DNA of 28,761 nucleotides from Hominisplanchenecus_A murintestinalis (lineage in GTDB: Bacteria > Bacillota > Clostridia > Lachnospirales > Lachnospiraceae). Below the pieces are notes generated by a model. That model was not told where the DNA came from. It saw only the letters and a program-made list of their open reading frames with translations, and made no database searches. Shown here piece by piece: positions 1 to 6,916 of this stretch. Position 1 is the first letter of the stretch. Each line of letters begins with the position of its first letter. The translations under genes and the position numbers were made by a program. The stretch lies in the NCBI RefSeq assembly GCF_943193015.1, contig NZ_CALPCM010000036.1:1-28761 (forward strand), written 5' to 3'.

Positions 1-75
1 GTAACACCTTCCTTTTCATTATATTGAATATATCATTTATTTCCTGTTTGGTGTTACAACTTTATTATACCATCT
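1..75 (-). promoter_or_regulatory. Probable 5' leader of a minus-strand gene lying left of the window
   Basis: Read on the minus strand, this stretch has a TATAAT at 69-64, then an AT-rich leader, then a Shine-Dalgarno-like AAAGGAAGG a few bases from the window edge, where a start codon would be expected just outside. GTAACACC (1-8) and GGTGTTAC (50-57) form a perfect 8-bp inverted repeat spanning the leader, so the RNA could fold back and cover the ribosome site, or the arms could bind a regulator. No good -35 is seen. The gene itself is not in the window, so this is an inference from one edge. Confidence 0.35.
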
Positions 76-109
76 CAGTTCAGAAACGCTTGTAGAGGAC
101 AGGGCGGCA

Positions 110-2833
110 TTGCAGGAGCATGACGGGCTGTTCGGCGTGGAAAAAGGCGATTGGAACGCTTATAAGGAATACCAGTCCATGAAGCAGGAATTGGAGGACA
201 GCGAGCCTAACCGGGAAGCACAGCTTTTATATGGCAATGAGGGAAGGTATGGCATCTATCAGCTTAAAGATTCAGCGGAAACAAGGGATATTCGCTTTAT
301 GGATATGGATTACCTTGAAAAAGAAGGTATTCCGGTTCCCAGAGAGAATTACACCCTTGTCTATACCGGGGAGCTTACGGAGGGCATGAGCCTTGAGGAT
401 ATTTATACCAAGTTCAACATAGACCACCCGGCAGATTTTACCGGGCATTCCCTTTCCGTAAGCGATGTGGTGGTGCTGCATCAGGACGGGGAAAACACAA
501 GCCATTATGTGGATTCCGTTGGTTACAGGGAGATACCGGAGTTTACAAAGGAGCTTTCGGTATCGGCGGAAATCAGCACAGAAAAAGATGCGGTCAGGGA
601 GGAAACAGCGGAAATCCCGGCAGAAGCAGCGGCAGAACATACAGCGGCAGAAAATACAATGGCAGAGCCGGACAATGACAAAGTTTCCTATTATGTCATT
701 GAGGATTTATCCACCTGGGCGGAGAACAGCCCGGAAAAAAGCAGGCTGGAGCGTTTTGAGAGCCTTCCGGAAGCAATGGCGAAATTCACAGAGTACCGGG
801 GAAAGGAAACAGAGGACAAGCCGGATATGGCGAGGGCAACTTTGGGATTTAGCGTCAATGGCAGCGAATTTGACCTGATTCACGTCAGAAACCATGAAAA
901 CTGTCTGTCACTGGATTTTACGCACAGCAGGACGGCAGAGGAAAGCAGCCGCTTCATGGAGGATTTGCAGACTTTAAATCACGAGGTCGGCTTTGACAAG
1001 GTACGGGTTCACCGGGAAATGTCACCGGAGGAAATCAAGGATTTTGTGAAACAGCGGTTTGAGTACCAGCTAAAGAGCAGCGGTCTTGACGATATTTCCC
1101 TTTATATGGACAGGTTTGATGCCCTCTATGAACAGGGGAAAATGGAACACCTCATGCCCACAGCTAACCAGAAGCATATCGTGGAAGATGTACCGTTTAC
1201 GGAGTGGGAAAATCCGTACATAGACACCAAAAGCCAGACAATGGGCAGAGAAGAAACAGAGCTTGCCTTCCGTCTGGCAGACCGTTATATCAGTATTCAG
1301 GAAGCCACTGAGGGATATGATTACACCATTTATGATATGAACTACCGGGAACTGGACGGGGGCGTATATGACAATCCGGACATAACAATCAGACAGGCAC
1401 TTGACGAGATTGTGACGGATTTGAAAGAGCCTATGCACAGGAGCAGTCTGGAGGGCAGTATCCGCACTGACGATGAACTGATACCGATTGATTATGACGA
1501 ACTGACAGAGAAAGCGGAGCAGGAAGCAAAACATGGGATTGAAAACCGTATCCGGAAGGATGCGGAGGAACGTAAGGCGGTGGCAGATTTTAAAGCCAGG
1601 ACAGAGGAATTATTTCATGGCATCAACGGGCAGACACAGGAGGATATAGAGCTGAGTGTCTACGCTTATTTGCAGTCCAAAATTGACGAGTATGGGATAA
1701 ATATAGAGCTTGTTGATGTAGCAGTATCCGGAAGCCGGTGCAGAGGTTTGGAGGAAGCTGCTTCTGACCTTGACGTGGTGGTGGAGTACCGGGGAAGGGA
1801 AAGCGAAGATGACCTGTTCAATGCCTTTAACGAGGACGGTTTTACAATCGGCGGCGTTAAGGTAGACATCAATCCTATTACGGAGGGCAAGACTGGGACG
1901 CTTGGGGAATATCTTCCGGGTGTGGAAGCCTATCTTGAGGAAAAACGAGCCGCCATGCAGGAGAAAGCCGCAGAGCAGGCACAGGAGGGAAAACAGACGG
2001 CTGTTACCCTTACAGTGGCGGAGTGCGGGGAGTTTCATAATTTCGGAGAATACCATGAGAATATCGCAGGCGTGGAGGAAGCAATCGCCATTTTCAACCG
2101 GATACCGCCGGAGAGGATGAACGGTATCCCAAGCATCGGCATCAATATCCATACAGAGGGGACAGAAAGCTATGAGGACACGCAGATGGATATTGTTTCG
2201 GGCAGAGTTGCGGATTTGGAGATTCTGGACTATGTGCCGGATATTACGGACAATCCGAAGGCGGTGGAGGTCATTGCGGAGCTGATCGACAAGCTGCCGG
2301 ATATGGAGGTTAGGGGTTCCCTGGAGAAGTGGCAGGCGGCTTTCCTTGCTGCGGAGATAGACCAGCTTTCCTACAACTACGACACTGTTCAGTACAATCA
2401 GACAGTGGAGGACAGGGAAGCGCAAATAGCGAACATCACAGAGGACATCAGGAACGGGAATACCGGGTATCTGAATGATTTCCTCAATGCGCTCATTTCA
2501 GACAGTATCTGGGAAGGCATGACGGATATTTTCGGGAAAGGGACGGAGCTTGATGACAGTGAGGGCGTACAGACCGCAAGGAAGGCGAAGGAGCTGTTAG
2601 ATAAGCTGGCGGAATACAAGCCGCTTGCAAAGATTGAGGAACTGGAAGAATGTAACTATAACATGATTGATAACGTCCTGAACAATGAGAAGCCAAAAGA
2701 AGAAAAGCAAGCAGGCAGAATTTCCATAAAGGAAAAACTGGCGGAGAAAAAAGCGGTCATCGAGCAGAGGGATAAGTCAGATAAGGAAGTCCCTGAAAAG
2801 GGAACAGAGAAAAAATCAGAGAGGGAGATATAA
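110..2833 (+). CDS. 5'-truncated ICE polyvalent protein with YodL-like and nucleotidyltransferase-like domains
   Basis: About 907 codons of a large, soluble, acidic protein typical of the accessory region of Tn1549-type ICEs. Counted from the TTG at 110, residues about 47-145 resemble the YodL domain (YGIYQLKD through LSVSDVVVLHQDG). Residues 541-560 hold a nucleotidyltransferase motif (GSRCRGL then SDLDVVVEY, with a later KVDINP supplying a third Asp). Further segments resemble 'large polyvalent protein-associated' domains, including one with RMNGIPSIGI near residue 670. The Lys/Glu-rich tail is probably coiled. Coding-like sequence already runs in frame from about base 77, and the frame is open back to base 5 without a good start. 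The gene therefore looks cut at its 5' end; the TTG start is only nominal. It is followed after 3 bases by the next gene. The domain names are recalled, not searched; the cellular role is unknown. Confidence 0.7.
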   Translation: MQEHDGLFGVEKGDWNAYKEYQSMKQELEDSEPNREAQLLYGNEGRYGIYQLKDSAETRDIRFMDMDYLEKEGIPVPRENYTLVYTGELTEGMSLEDIYTKFNIDHPADFTGHSLSVSDVVVLHQDGENTSHYVDSVGYREIPEFTKELSVSAEISTEKDAVREETAEIPAEAAAEHTAAENTMAEPDNDKVSYYVIEDLSTWAENSPEKSRLERFESLPEAMAKFTEYRGKETEDKPDMARATLGFSVNGSEFDLIHVRNHENCLSLDFTHSRTAEESSRFMEDLQTLNHEVGFDKVRVHREMSPEEIKDFVKQRFEYQLKSSGLDDISLYMDRFDALYEQGKMEHLMPTANQKHIVEDVPFTEWENPYIDTKSQTMGREETELAFRLADRYISIQEATEGYDYTIYDMNYRELDGGVYDNPDITIRQALDEIVTDLKEPMHRSSLEGSIRTDDELIPIDYDELTEKAEQEAKHGIENRIRKDAEERKAVADFKARTEELFHGINGQTQEDIELSVYAYLQSKIDEYGINIELVDVAVSGSRCRGLEEAASDLDVVVEYRGRESEDDLFNAFNEDGFTIGGVKVDINPITEGKTGTLGEYLPGVEAYLEEKRAAMQEKAAEQAQEGKQTAVTLTVAECGEFHNFGEYHENIAGVEEAIAIFNRIPPERMNGIPSIGINIHTEGTESYEDTQMDIVSGRVADLEILDYVPDITDNPKAVEVIAELIDKLPDMEVRGSLEKWQAAFLAAEIDQLSYNYDTVQYNQTVEDREAQIANITEDIRNGNTGYLNDFLNALISDSIWEGMTDIFGKGTELDDSEGVQTARKAKELLDKLAEYKPLAKIEELEECNYNMIDNVLNNEKPKEEKQAGRISIKEKLAEKKAVIEQRDKSDKEVPEKGTEKKSEREI

Positions 2834-2836
2834 GCG

Positions 2837-3040
2837 ATGGATAAATTTACAGTGGAAGAAATCAATTTGATGTGTGTGTTTGAGGGGCAGGACAGGACGG
2901 GCATGATTGCTGATATAAAGAATGTGATTCCCCATATACAGGACAGTGACATGGTGGAGCTTGCCGGACAGGTTTTAGGGAAACTGGAAACCATGAGCGA
3001 TGCGGAATTTACAGAGGTGGCATTGGAAGCGGCGGAGTGA
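2837..3040 (+). CDS. TTRAP-like transposon-transfer assisting protein
   Basis: A 67-aa acidic protein beginning MDKFTVEEINLMCVF and ending in a helical segment with LGKLETMSDAEF. This pattern matches what I recall of the transposon-transfer assisting (TTRAP) family, small proteins found beside the polyvalent and helicase genes of clostridial conjugative transposons. The ATG is 3 bases after the previous stop and is preceded by GGGAGATATAAGCG, so the two genes are probably co-transcribed and translationally coupled. There is no signal peptide or membrane segment. The biochemical function is not established; the name reflects the family only. Confidence 0.7.
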   Translation: MDKFTVEEINLMCVFEGQDRTGMIADIKNVIPHIQDSDMVELAGQVLGKLETMSDAEFTEVALEAAE

Positions 3041-3077
3041 TTGACGCAAATCTTTTATAGCATTATTCGACATAACG

Positions 3078-3086
3078 TGCTATAAT
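3078..3086 (+). promoter_or_regulatory. Extended -10 promoter for the small hydrophobic peptide
   Basis: TGCTATAAT is a perfect extended -10 element (TGn plus TATAAT). The -35 region is weak, as is common with extended -10 promoters. Transcription would start near 3093 and give a leader of about 65 nt ahead of the 27-aa peptide at 3158. Confidence 0.55.
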
Positions 3087-3128
3087 TCTCTTAGTCAGAT
3101 TAGAACGAGTAGGGATAGTCTGCGGTTG

Positions 3129-3150
3129 TCCTTTCTGGAAACGGAAAGGA
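3129..3150 (+). promoter_or_regulatory. Leader hairpin that would cover the toxin ribosome binding site
   Basis: TCCTTTC (3129-3135) pairs perfectly with GAAAGGA (3144-3150), leaving an 8-nt loop. The right arm is the first part of the Shine-Dalgarno AAAGGAGG that serves the ATG at 3158. Sequestered ribosome sites are a recurring feature of type I toxin mRNAs, so this supports that reading of the locus. Confidence 0.55.
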
Positions 3151-3157
3151 GGTCGGT

Positions 3158-3241
3158 ATGAATACGTTAGAAGTGCTTACGTTGGTGCTGGTGATTTTTG
3201 CAGCCTTGACATACATAGACAATAAACACAACCGCAAGTAA
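3158..3241 (+). CDS. Candidate type I toxin: 27-aa hydrophobic peptide
   Basis: A short gene with a strong Shine-Dalgarno (AGGAGG ending 5 bases before the ATG). It encodes a 27-residue peptide with one hydrophobic stretch (LEVLTLVLVIFAALTYI) and a basic tail ending NKHNRK. One membrane helix with a charged C-terminus is the standard architecture of type I toxins such as the TxpA/Fst/holin-like-toxin group. It has its own promoter, a leader hairpin over the ribosome site and a terminator just downstream. A consensus promoter on the other strand fires toward its 3' end. The likely action, inferred from architecture only, is membrane disturbance when antisense control is lost, stabilising the element. 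It could also be a harmless small membrane peptide. Confidence 0.6.
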   Translation: MNTLEVLTLVLVIFAALTYIDNKHNRK

Positions 3242-3242
3242 C

Positions 3243-3354
3243 GGAAAAGGCTATCTTCTACTGCCATAGAGGATAGCCTTGTAATCCGTATTTTTTACGC
3301 TTTATAAGTTTCCGATTGTGCAACCGTCGGACACGCTAATATCCTTCGGCTTCT
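3243..3354 (-). ncRNA. Candidate antisense RNA (antitoxin) overlapping the toxin mRNA 3' end
   Basis: The promoter at 3389-3361 (minus strand) would start an RNA near 3354 running toward the 27-aa gene. It contains a small stem (TCCGA/TCGGA, 3311-3331) and would cross the toxin terminator hairpin at 3247-3280. Read in this direction, that hairpin is followed by TTTTCC, so termination could occur near 3243. The RNA would be about 110 nt and complementary to the 3' region of the toxin transcript, as in TxpA/RatA-type convergent systems. The ends are estimated. Confidence 0.45.
3247..3296 (+). terminator. Intrinsic terminator of the small peptide mRNA
   Basis: AAGGCTATC (3247-3255) pairs with GATAGCCTT (3272-3280). 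Outer arms ACGGA (3241-3245) and TCCGT (3285-3289) extend the stem, and ATTTTTTA follows. It overlaps the convergent antisense transcript. Confidence 0.7.
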
Positions 3355-3360
3355 AAGATG

Positions 3361-3389
3361 ATTATAAACCAACACTGCGAATTTTGCAA
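3361..3389 (-). promoter_or_regulatory. Consensus sigma-A promoter reading toward the toxin gene
   Basis: On the minus strand, TTGCAA (3389-3384), a 17-bp spacer and a perfect TATAAT (3366-3361). There is no open reading frame of note immediately downstream, so a non-coding product is the simplest explanation. Confidence 0.6.
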
Positions 3390-3405
3390 GAGGGTTTAGG
3401 GAATG

Positions 3406-3432
3406 GGGGTGCTTCGGCACTCCTGTTTTTTT
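3406..3432 (+). terminator. Strong UUCG-loop terminator
   Basis: GGGGTGC (3406-3412), a TTCG tetraloop and GCACTCC (3417-3423), then TG and seven T residues. It insulates the toxin-antitoxin locus from the downstream non-coding stretch. Confidence 0.7.
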
Positions 3433-3720
3433 GCAGATTTGTAGACTATATTACAGGAATATGGTCTTGTCTGCAAGGAATTTTTTTGTTTTTTATAACA
3501 AGGTAGGAAGAAATGGGTGGGATTCCGTCGCCTTCGGCATTGTGGGCAATGTGTATAACTTCCCGTTTTATGGAGCTGTGGGCAACACTGTTTGCAGGAT
3601 GTGGGAAAGCTGCCCTTTGCTTTTCCACATGCTGTGAATGGTGTTGTCCATAGCGGAATGGGGAGTTATGCACATTTCCACGATGCTCTTTTGCTTTTAA
3701 AGCCTTTTTCAGACAGGGAA
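3433..3720. other. Non-coding stretch with clustered DnaA-box-like 9-mers
   Basis: No convincing gene is seen on either strand over about 290 bases. Several 9-mers match or approach the DnaA box TTATNCACA/TGTGNATAA: TGTGTATAA (3550-3558) and TTATGCACA (3667-3675) are full matches. TGTGGGCAA (3541-3549 and 3577-3585), a TGTGGGAAA near 3600 and a TTTTCCACA near 3623 are near-matches. This could be an origin for ICE replication after excision, or chance in a G/T-rich stretch. Confidence 0.35.
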
Positions 3721-5094
3721 TTACCGGGAAGGGTTATTATCCCGGTCAGGCTGTTCCTGTGCGCTTTTTGTCGGCTCTGTGCGCCCTAAATACTGGTTCA
3801 GGTTCTCCAGTTTCCGGTTCAGCGATTTCAGCTCTTTTTCACAATTTTTGTATGTGACGGTCAGTTCTTTTTTCTGTGCGGTCAGCTCCTGATATTCCGC
3901 TTTCAGCTTGTCAATGTTCAAGCCTTTTAAGGGGATGCCCGCCTGTTCCAGCATACGCCTTGCGCCGCCATAAAGGATGATCTGGCTCTCATGCTTACGG
4001 AAATAAGCGTCAGGATTTTTGGACTTCTTATAGGCGATATGATACGCTTTATTTGCCTTGTACTGCTCCGCATATTTGATGATTTCCGCAAGGTCTTTGA
4101 TGCGGTTCTCCAGCTTGCGGACAGTCTGCTTTGCTTCCTTCCCGGTGGCGGCTGTGGTGGCGATTTTCTGTTCCAGTTCTTTTATAGAGCCAGCTTCATT
4201 ATATGCCTGTGCCGCAATCTTTAAATTCTCTACCGCCGCCCACCTCTGCAGCCCCGGACTGTTCTGAAATTTCTCATCAGAGGTGTCAATTAATCTCTTA
4301 TTTGCGTAATCCCTTTTCGGGATAACTGCTTTTCGCTCCCGCTTTAATTCAATCCGTTCTTTGATGCGCTCCTTCGTGTATTCCTTTCCGAGTGACTTGA
4401 TGCTGCCACGCACAAAACGGTCTTTGCCAAGTGGACGGAAGGAGATAAATTTGAGGGCGTCTTCCCCAAAAGTTTCGCCTTTTATCTCATAGCCTTTCGC
4501 CCGCATCAGGAGCAGAAATTCTTCATAGGTAGACGATGCTTTTATGGCGGCGTTGATGTCTTTTCTTATCTGCGTTTTCCATGCTGTCCCGCTTTTATCT
4601 GCCTGCCATTCGTTGTATTTTTTACCACGCTCCCCACCGGGGATAATGACGGAAAGGTTATGCTCGTTGCACAGCTCGTCACTTAATTTTCGGATGCGGT
4701 AATAGCTCTGCTTGCAATCATGGTATTTGTCATGTTCTATGTTGTCAGCAGCACAGAAAATGATATGGTTATGGACGTGACCTTTATCAATATGTGTGGT
4801 GACAACATAAGAAAATTTTCCCTCTAAAACCTTGTCGGCAAGTTCCTTCCCGATCTGGTGCGCTTCCTCAAAGCTGACCTCACCGGGAGCGAAAGCCTGT
4901 ATCAGATGATAGGCTTTATTGGGGCTGTTTTCCCGGCAGTGGTCTAAGGTATATTTAAAGTCAATCGCTGCGGTTTCCGGCGCACAGGCATAGGAAGAAA
5001 TGTAGATGCTTTCATCTGTCTTGTCCGGGTTGCATATGTAGGCTACCGCTTTATCAACGGTTGCTGTGATAGCATGGATTTTTGTGACTGCCAT
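3721..5094 (-). CDS. Relaxase / mobilization nuclease (MOBP-like)
   Basis: A 457-aa protein that would nick oriT and carry the transferred strand. It starts MAVTKIHAITATVDKAVAYI and has the three-histidine metal site HIDKGHVHNHIIF at residues 101-113 (H101, H106, H108). An early conserved histidine (YHLIQAF, about residue 63) and GGERGKKYNEW near residue 150 are also typical of PF03432-type relaxases. The C-terminal third (about 290-450) is charged and heptad-like, probably coiled coil. It overlaps the end of mobC by 52 bases, an arrangement familiar from Tn1549-type elements, so the two proteins are probably made together. It is transcribed against the preceding accessory genes. Family confidence is high; the precise MOB class is inferred. 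Confidence 0.9.
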   Translation of the reverse strand: MAVTKIHAITATVDKAVAYICNPDKTDESIYISSYACAPETAAIDFKYTLDHCRENSPNKAYHLIQAFAPGEVSFEEAHQIGKELADKVLEGKFSYVVTTHIDKGHVHNHIIFCAADNIEHDKYHDCKQSYYRIRKLSDELCNEHNLSVIIPGGERGKKYNEWQADKSGTAWKTQIRKDINAAIKASSTYEEFLLLMRAKGYEIKGETFGEDALKFISFRPLGKDRFVRGSIKSLGKEYTKERIKERIELKRERKAVIPKRDYANKRLIDTSDEKFQNSPGLQRWAAVENLKIAAQAYNEAGSIKELEQKIATTAATGKEAKQTVRKLENRIKDLAEIIKYAEQYKANKAYHIAYKKSKNPDAYFRKHESQIILYGGARRMLEQAGIPLKGLNIDKLKAEYQELTAQKKELTVTYKNCEKELKSLNRKLENLNQYLGRTEPTKSAQEQPDRDNNPSR

Positions 5095-5384
5095 ACCTGT
5101 TTCATCAACTCCTTTACTTCGTCCATATCTTCCTGATAGACGTGGTTTGTGCTGTTAATCCTCTTTGCAATCTGGTTCAGGTTAGAGCTGATTCGCCCCA
5201 GTTCCGTATTGTATTCCCGCAAAAAACTGTAATCCACGTCATAGACATATCCGTATAAAATCAGCTTCCGTATAAAAGCCGATTTGCTTTTCATGCCGGA
5301 CAGCTTAAACTTCTCATCAAGGATGTACTGCTCTTTGTCATCTAAGTGAAATTCATTCCGGTTGGTGCGTATCCTGTTTGCCAT
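5043..5384 (-). CDS. mobC: Relaxosome accessory protein MobC
   Basis: A 113-aa basic protein starting MANRIRTNRNEFHLDDKEQY, with a ribbon-helix-helix-type N-terminus (KSKSAFIRKLILYGYV) and a conserved helix (LGRISSNLNQIAKRIN) typical of MobC. It would bind oriT and help the relaxase open the strand. The frame runs ten codons further upstream to an ATG at 5414, but that start has no ribosome site and touches the T-run of a hairpin. The inner ATG at 5384 has AAAGGA about ten bases upstream and is preferred. It overlaps the relaxase start. Confidence 0.85.
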   Translation of the reverse strand: MANRIRTNRNEFHLDDKEQYILDEKFKLSGMKSKSAFIRKLILYGYVYDVDYSFLREYNTELGRISSNLNQIAKRINSTNHVYQEDMDEVKELMKQVWQSQKSMLSQQPLIKR

Positions 5385-5414
5385 TTTTACATCGTCCTTT
5401 CTAAATTTGGGCAT

Positions 5415-5450
5415 AAAAAAACTGCTGTAACTTGTTCGGTTTACAACAGT
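5415..5450 (-). terminator. Terminator-like hairpin directly upstream of mobC
   Basis: On the minus strand, ACTGTTGTAA (5450-5441), a 10-nt loop, TTACAGCAGT (5430-5421; one mismatch) and six T residues, ending about 30 bases before the mobC start. It would stop transcripts coming from further upstream, or act as an attenuator or relaxosome binding dyad. Confidence 0.55.
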
Positions 5451-5569
5451 CTGGTTTCGTGTCTGTTCAGTTGTTTTGGATAGAATTATCCATGTGTTAT
5501 TGTAGCAAATCTGCGGAAGAAGGTCAAGGACTTGCAGAGAAAAAGAGGAAAGAAAAGCAAAGAGGGTTA

Positions 5570-5750
5570 GGGATACTTCCCTATGGAAATTTCATCATAC
5601 GGACGGTAGGGAAGTATGGGGAATTTTGCCTGTGTGTCCGTACATAGGCAGTGCTTGCTATTCTTGTCTTTCGACACTCCCGGAGGGTGTGTCGCTTTAA
5701 GCTCTTTCATACTATCATATAGGGTAGTTGCTACCTAAAAAGTGCGTTCT
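5570..5750. other. Candidate origin of transfer (oriT)
   Basis: Non-coding DNA directly upstream of the mob genes with an unusual density of dyads. ATACTTCCCTA (5573-5583) pairs with TAGGGAAGTAT (5607-5617). TACGGAC (5598-5604) pairs with GTCCGTA (5636-5642), interleaved with the first pair. GGTAG-TTG-CTACC (5723-5735) is immediately followed by TAAAAAGTGCGTTCT. A hairpin followed by AAGTGCG resembles the IR-plus-nic layout of RSF1010-like origins (TAAGTGCG|CCCT, from memory). The position next to relaxase genes fits; the exact nick is not determinable here. Confidence 0.45.
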
Positions 5751-5754
5751 TGTA

Positions 5755-5783
5755 TTGACAGCGGCAGAATGTTATTTTTAAGT
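5755..5783 (+). promoter_or_regulatory. Promoter of the radical SAM gene
   Basis: TTGACA (5755-5760) with a 17-bp spacer to a weak TTAAGT (5778-5783), about 26 bases before the gene start. The perfect -35 and position support it; the -10 is poor. Confidence 0.45.
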
Positions 5784-5808
5784 CTGAATAAGAAGGAAAG
5801 GATATGGG

Positions 5809-6837
5809 ATGATGAAAAATATAGAAATTGGCTCAATTCGTCCGCCGTCAGAGAGTGAAAGCCTGCTTGTCCGAGTGACCAGAGGATGCCATTGGAATAA
5901 GTGCTATTTTTGTGGACTATACAAATCTATGAATTTTTCCATGCGTCCGATTGAAGATACCATACAGGATATTAAGGAACAGGCGGCATTATATCAGGGA
6001 AGAAAATTCAAATCATGTTTTTTGCAGGACGGGGATGCGCTGGTATTAAAAACGGATTATCTGCTCCGTATTTTGGATGCGCTAAATAAGTATTTTCCTG
6101 ATTTGGAGTATATAACTTCCTATGCTCGTGCAGACAGTATCACACGAAAAAGCCCGGTAGAATTACAGGAGCTTCGGCAAGCCGGACTGAACCATTTGTA
6201 CTGTGGAATGGAAACCGGATCGGATAAGATATTACAGCTTATCAATAAAGGTTTTCATGCAGATACAGTTGTGAAAAGCGGGTGTATGGCAAAAGACGCA
6301 GGCATGATATTATCAGAGTTTATATTGCTTGGGATTGGTGGAAAGGAACATTCAGAGGAAAATGCAATCCAGACAGCGGATGCGCTGAACATGATTCAGC
6401 CGGATTTTATTCGTGTCCATGCAACCGGAATAAAGCCGGAGTCCAAAATGTGGGAGTTTGTTCAGGAAGGTTCTTTTACATTACAGTCAGAGGAAGAAAT
6501 TATGATAGAGCAGAAATTATTCTTGGAGAAGCTGCTTGAAATGGACAGCTATTATGTGAATGAACATATCATCAACCTGTTGCTGGAGATTAGAGGGAAT
6601 TTGCGGACAGATAAATTAGAAATGCTGTCTGCAATAAATAAATTTTTAGGATTGCCGGAAGATGAAAAACTTCTATTCATTGTAGGCAGGCGGCTTAACA
6701 TTTTCTTTATGCTGGATGATTTGAAAAAGCCTAAACAGTATCAAAAAGCACAGGAATGTATGGAGAAGATTTTACAGAAAAATCCGCAGGTAGATTTCAC
6801 CAGACTTTGTAATTATGTCAGGCAATCACAGATTTAG
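5809..6837 (+). CDS. Radical SAM protein of unknown substrate
   Basis: A 342-aa cytosolic protein. The 4Fe-4S/SAM motif is C27-x4-C32-x2-C35 (RGCHWNKCYFCGLY), one residue longer than the classical CX3CX2C but characteristic of a known Elp3/MiaB-like subgroup. LYCGMETGSDKIL (about 130-142) and LLGIGGKEHSEENA (about 173-186) are typical SAM-barrel motifs. The C-terminal 100 residues are helical, without extra cysteine clusters. Two adjacent ATGs (5809, 5812) follow AAGGAAAGGATATGGG. It stands alone between the mob region and the cargo regulators, with its own promoter and terminator. No neighbour points to a substrate. It could modify a peptide, tRNA or cofactor; I do not assign a function. Confidence 0.8.
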   Translation: MMKNIEIGSIRPPSESESLLVRVTRGCHWNKCYFCGLYKSMNFSMRPIEDTIQDIKEQAALYQGRKFKSCFLQDGDALVLKTDYLLRILDALNKYFPDLEYITSYARADSITRKSPVELQELRQAGLNHLYCGMETGSDKILQLINKGFHADTVVKSGCMAKDAGMILSEFILLGIGGKEHSEENAIQTADALNMIQPDFIRVHATGIKPESKMWEFVQEGSFTLQSEEEIMIEQKLFLEKLLEMDSYYVNEHIINLLLEIRGNLRTDKLEMLSAINKFLGLPEDEKLLFIVGRRLNIFFMLDDLKKPKQYQKAQECMEKILQKNPQVDFTRLCNYVRQSQI

Positions 6838-6846
6838 GATAATAAG

Positions 6847-6891
6847 AGAACCCGCATAGCTGTTTCAAGTTTGCTGTGCAGGTTCTTTTTT
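6847..6891 (+). terminator. Terminator of the radical SAM gene
   Basis: AGAACC (6847-6852) pairs with GGTTCT (6881-6886), with further pairing (GCA/TGC) inside, followed by TTTTTG. Confidence 0.75.
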
Positions 6892-6916
6892 GTCATAAGG
6901 ATAGTCAATAAAATAA

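Noticed and set aside
3431..3673. Overlapping open frames on both strands (68 and 75 codons) near the relaxase 3' end
   Set aside because: There are no ribosome sites or family resemblance, and the composition follows the DnaA-box-like repeats.
5432..5647. A 71-codon plus-strand gene upstream of mobC
   Set aside because: It covers the hairpin and the interleaved dyads, has no ribosome site and resembles no family.
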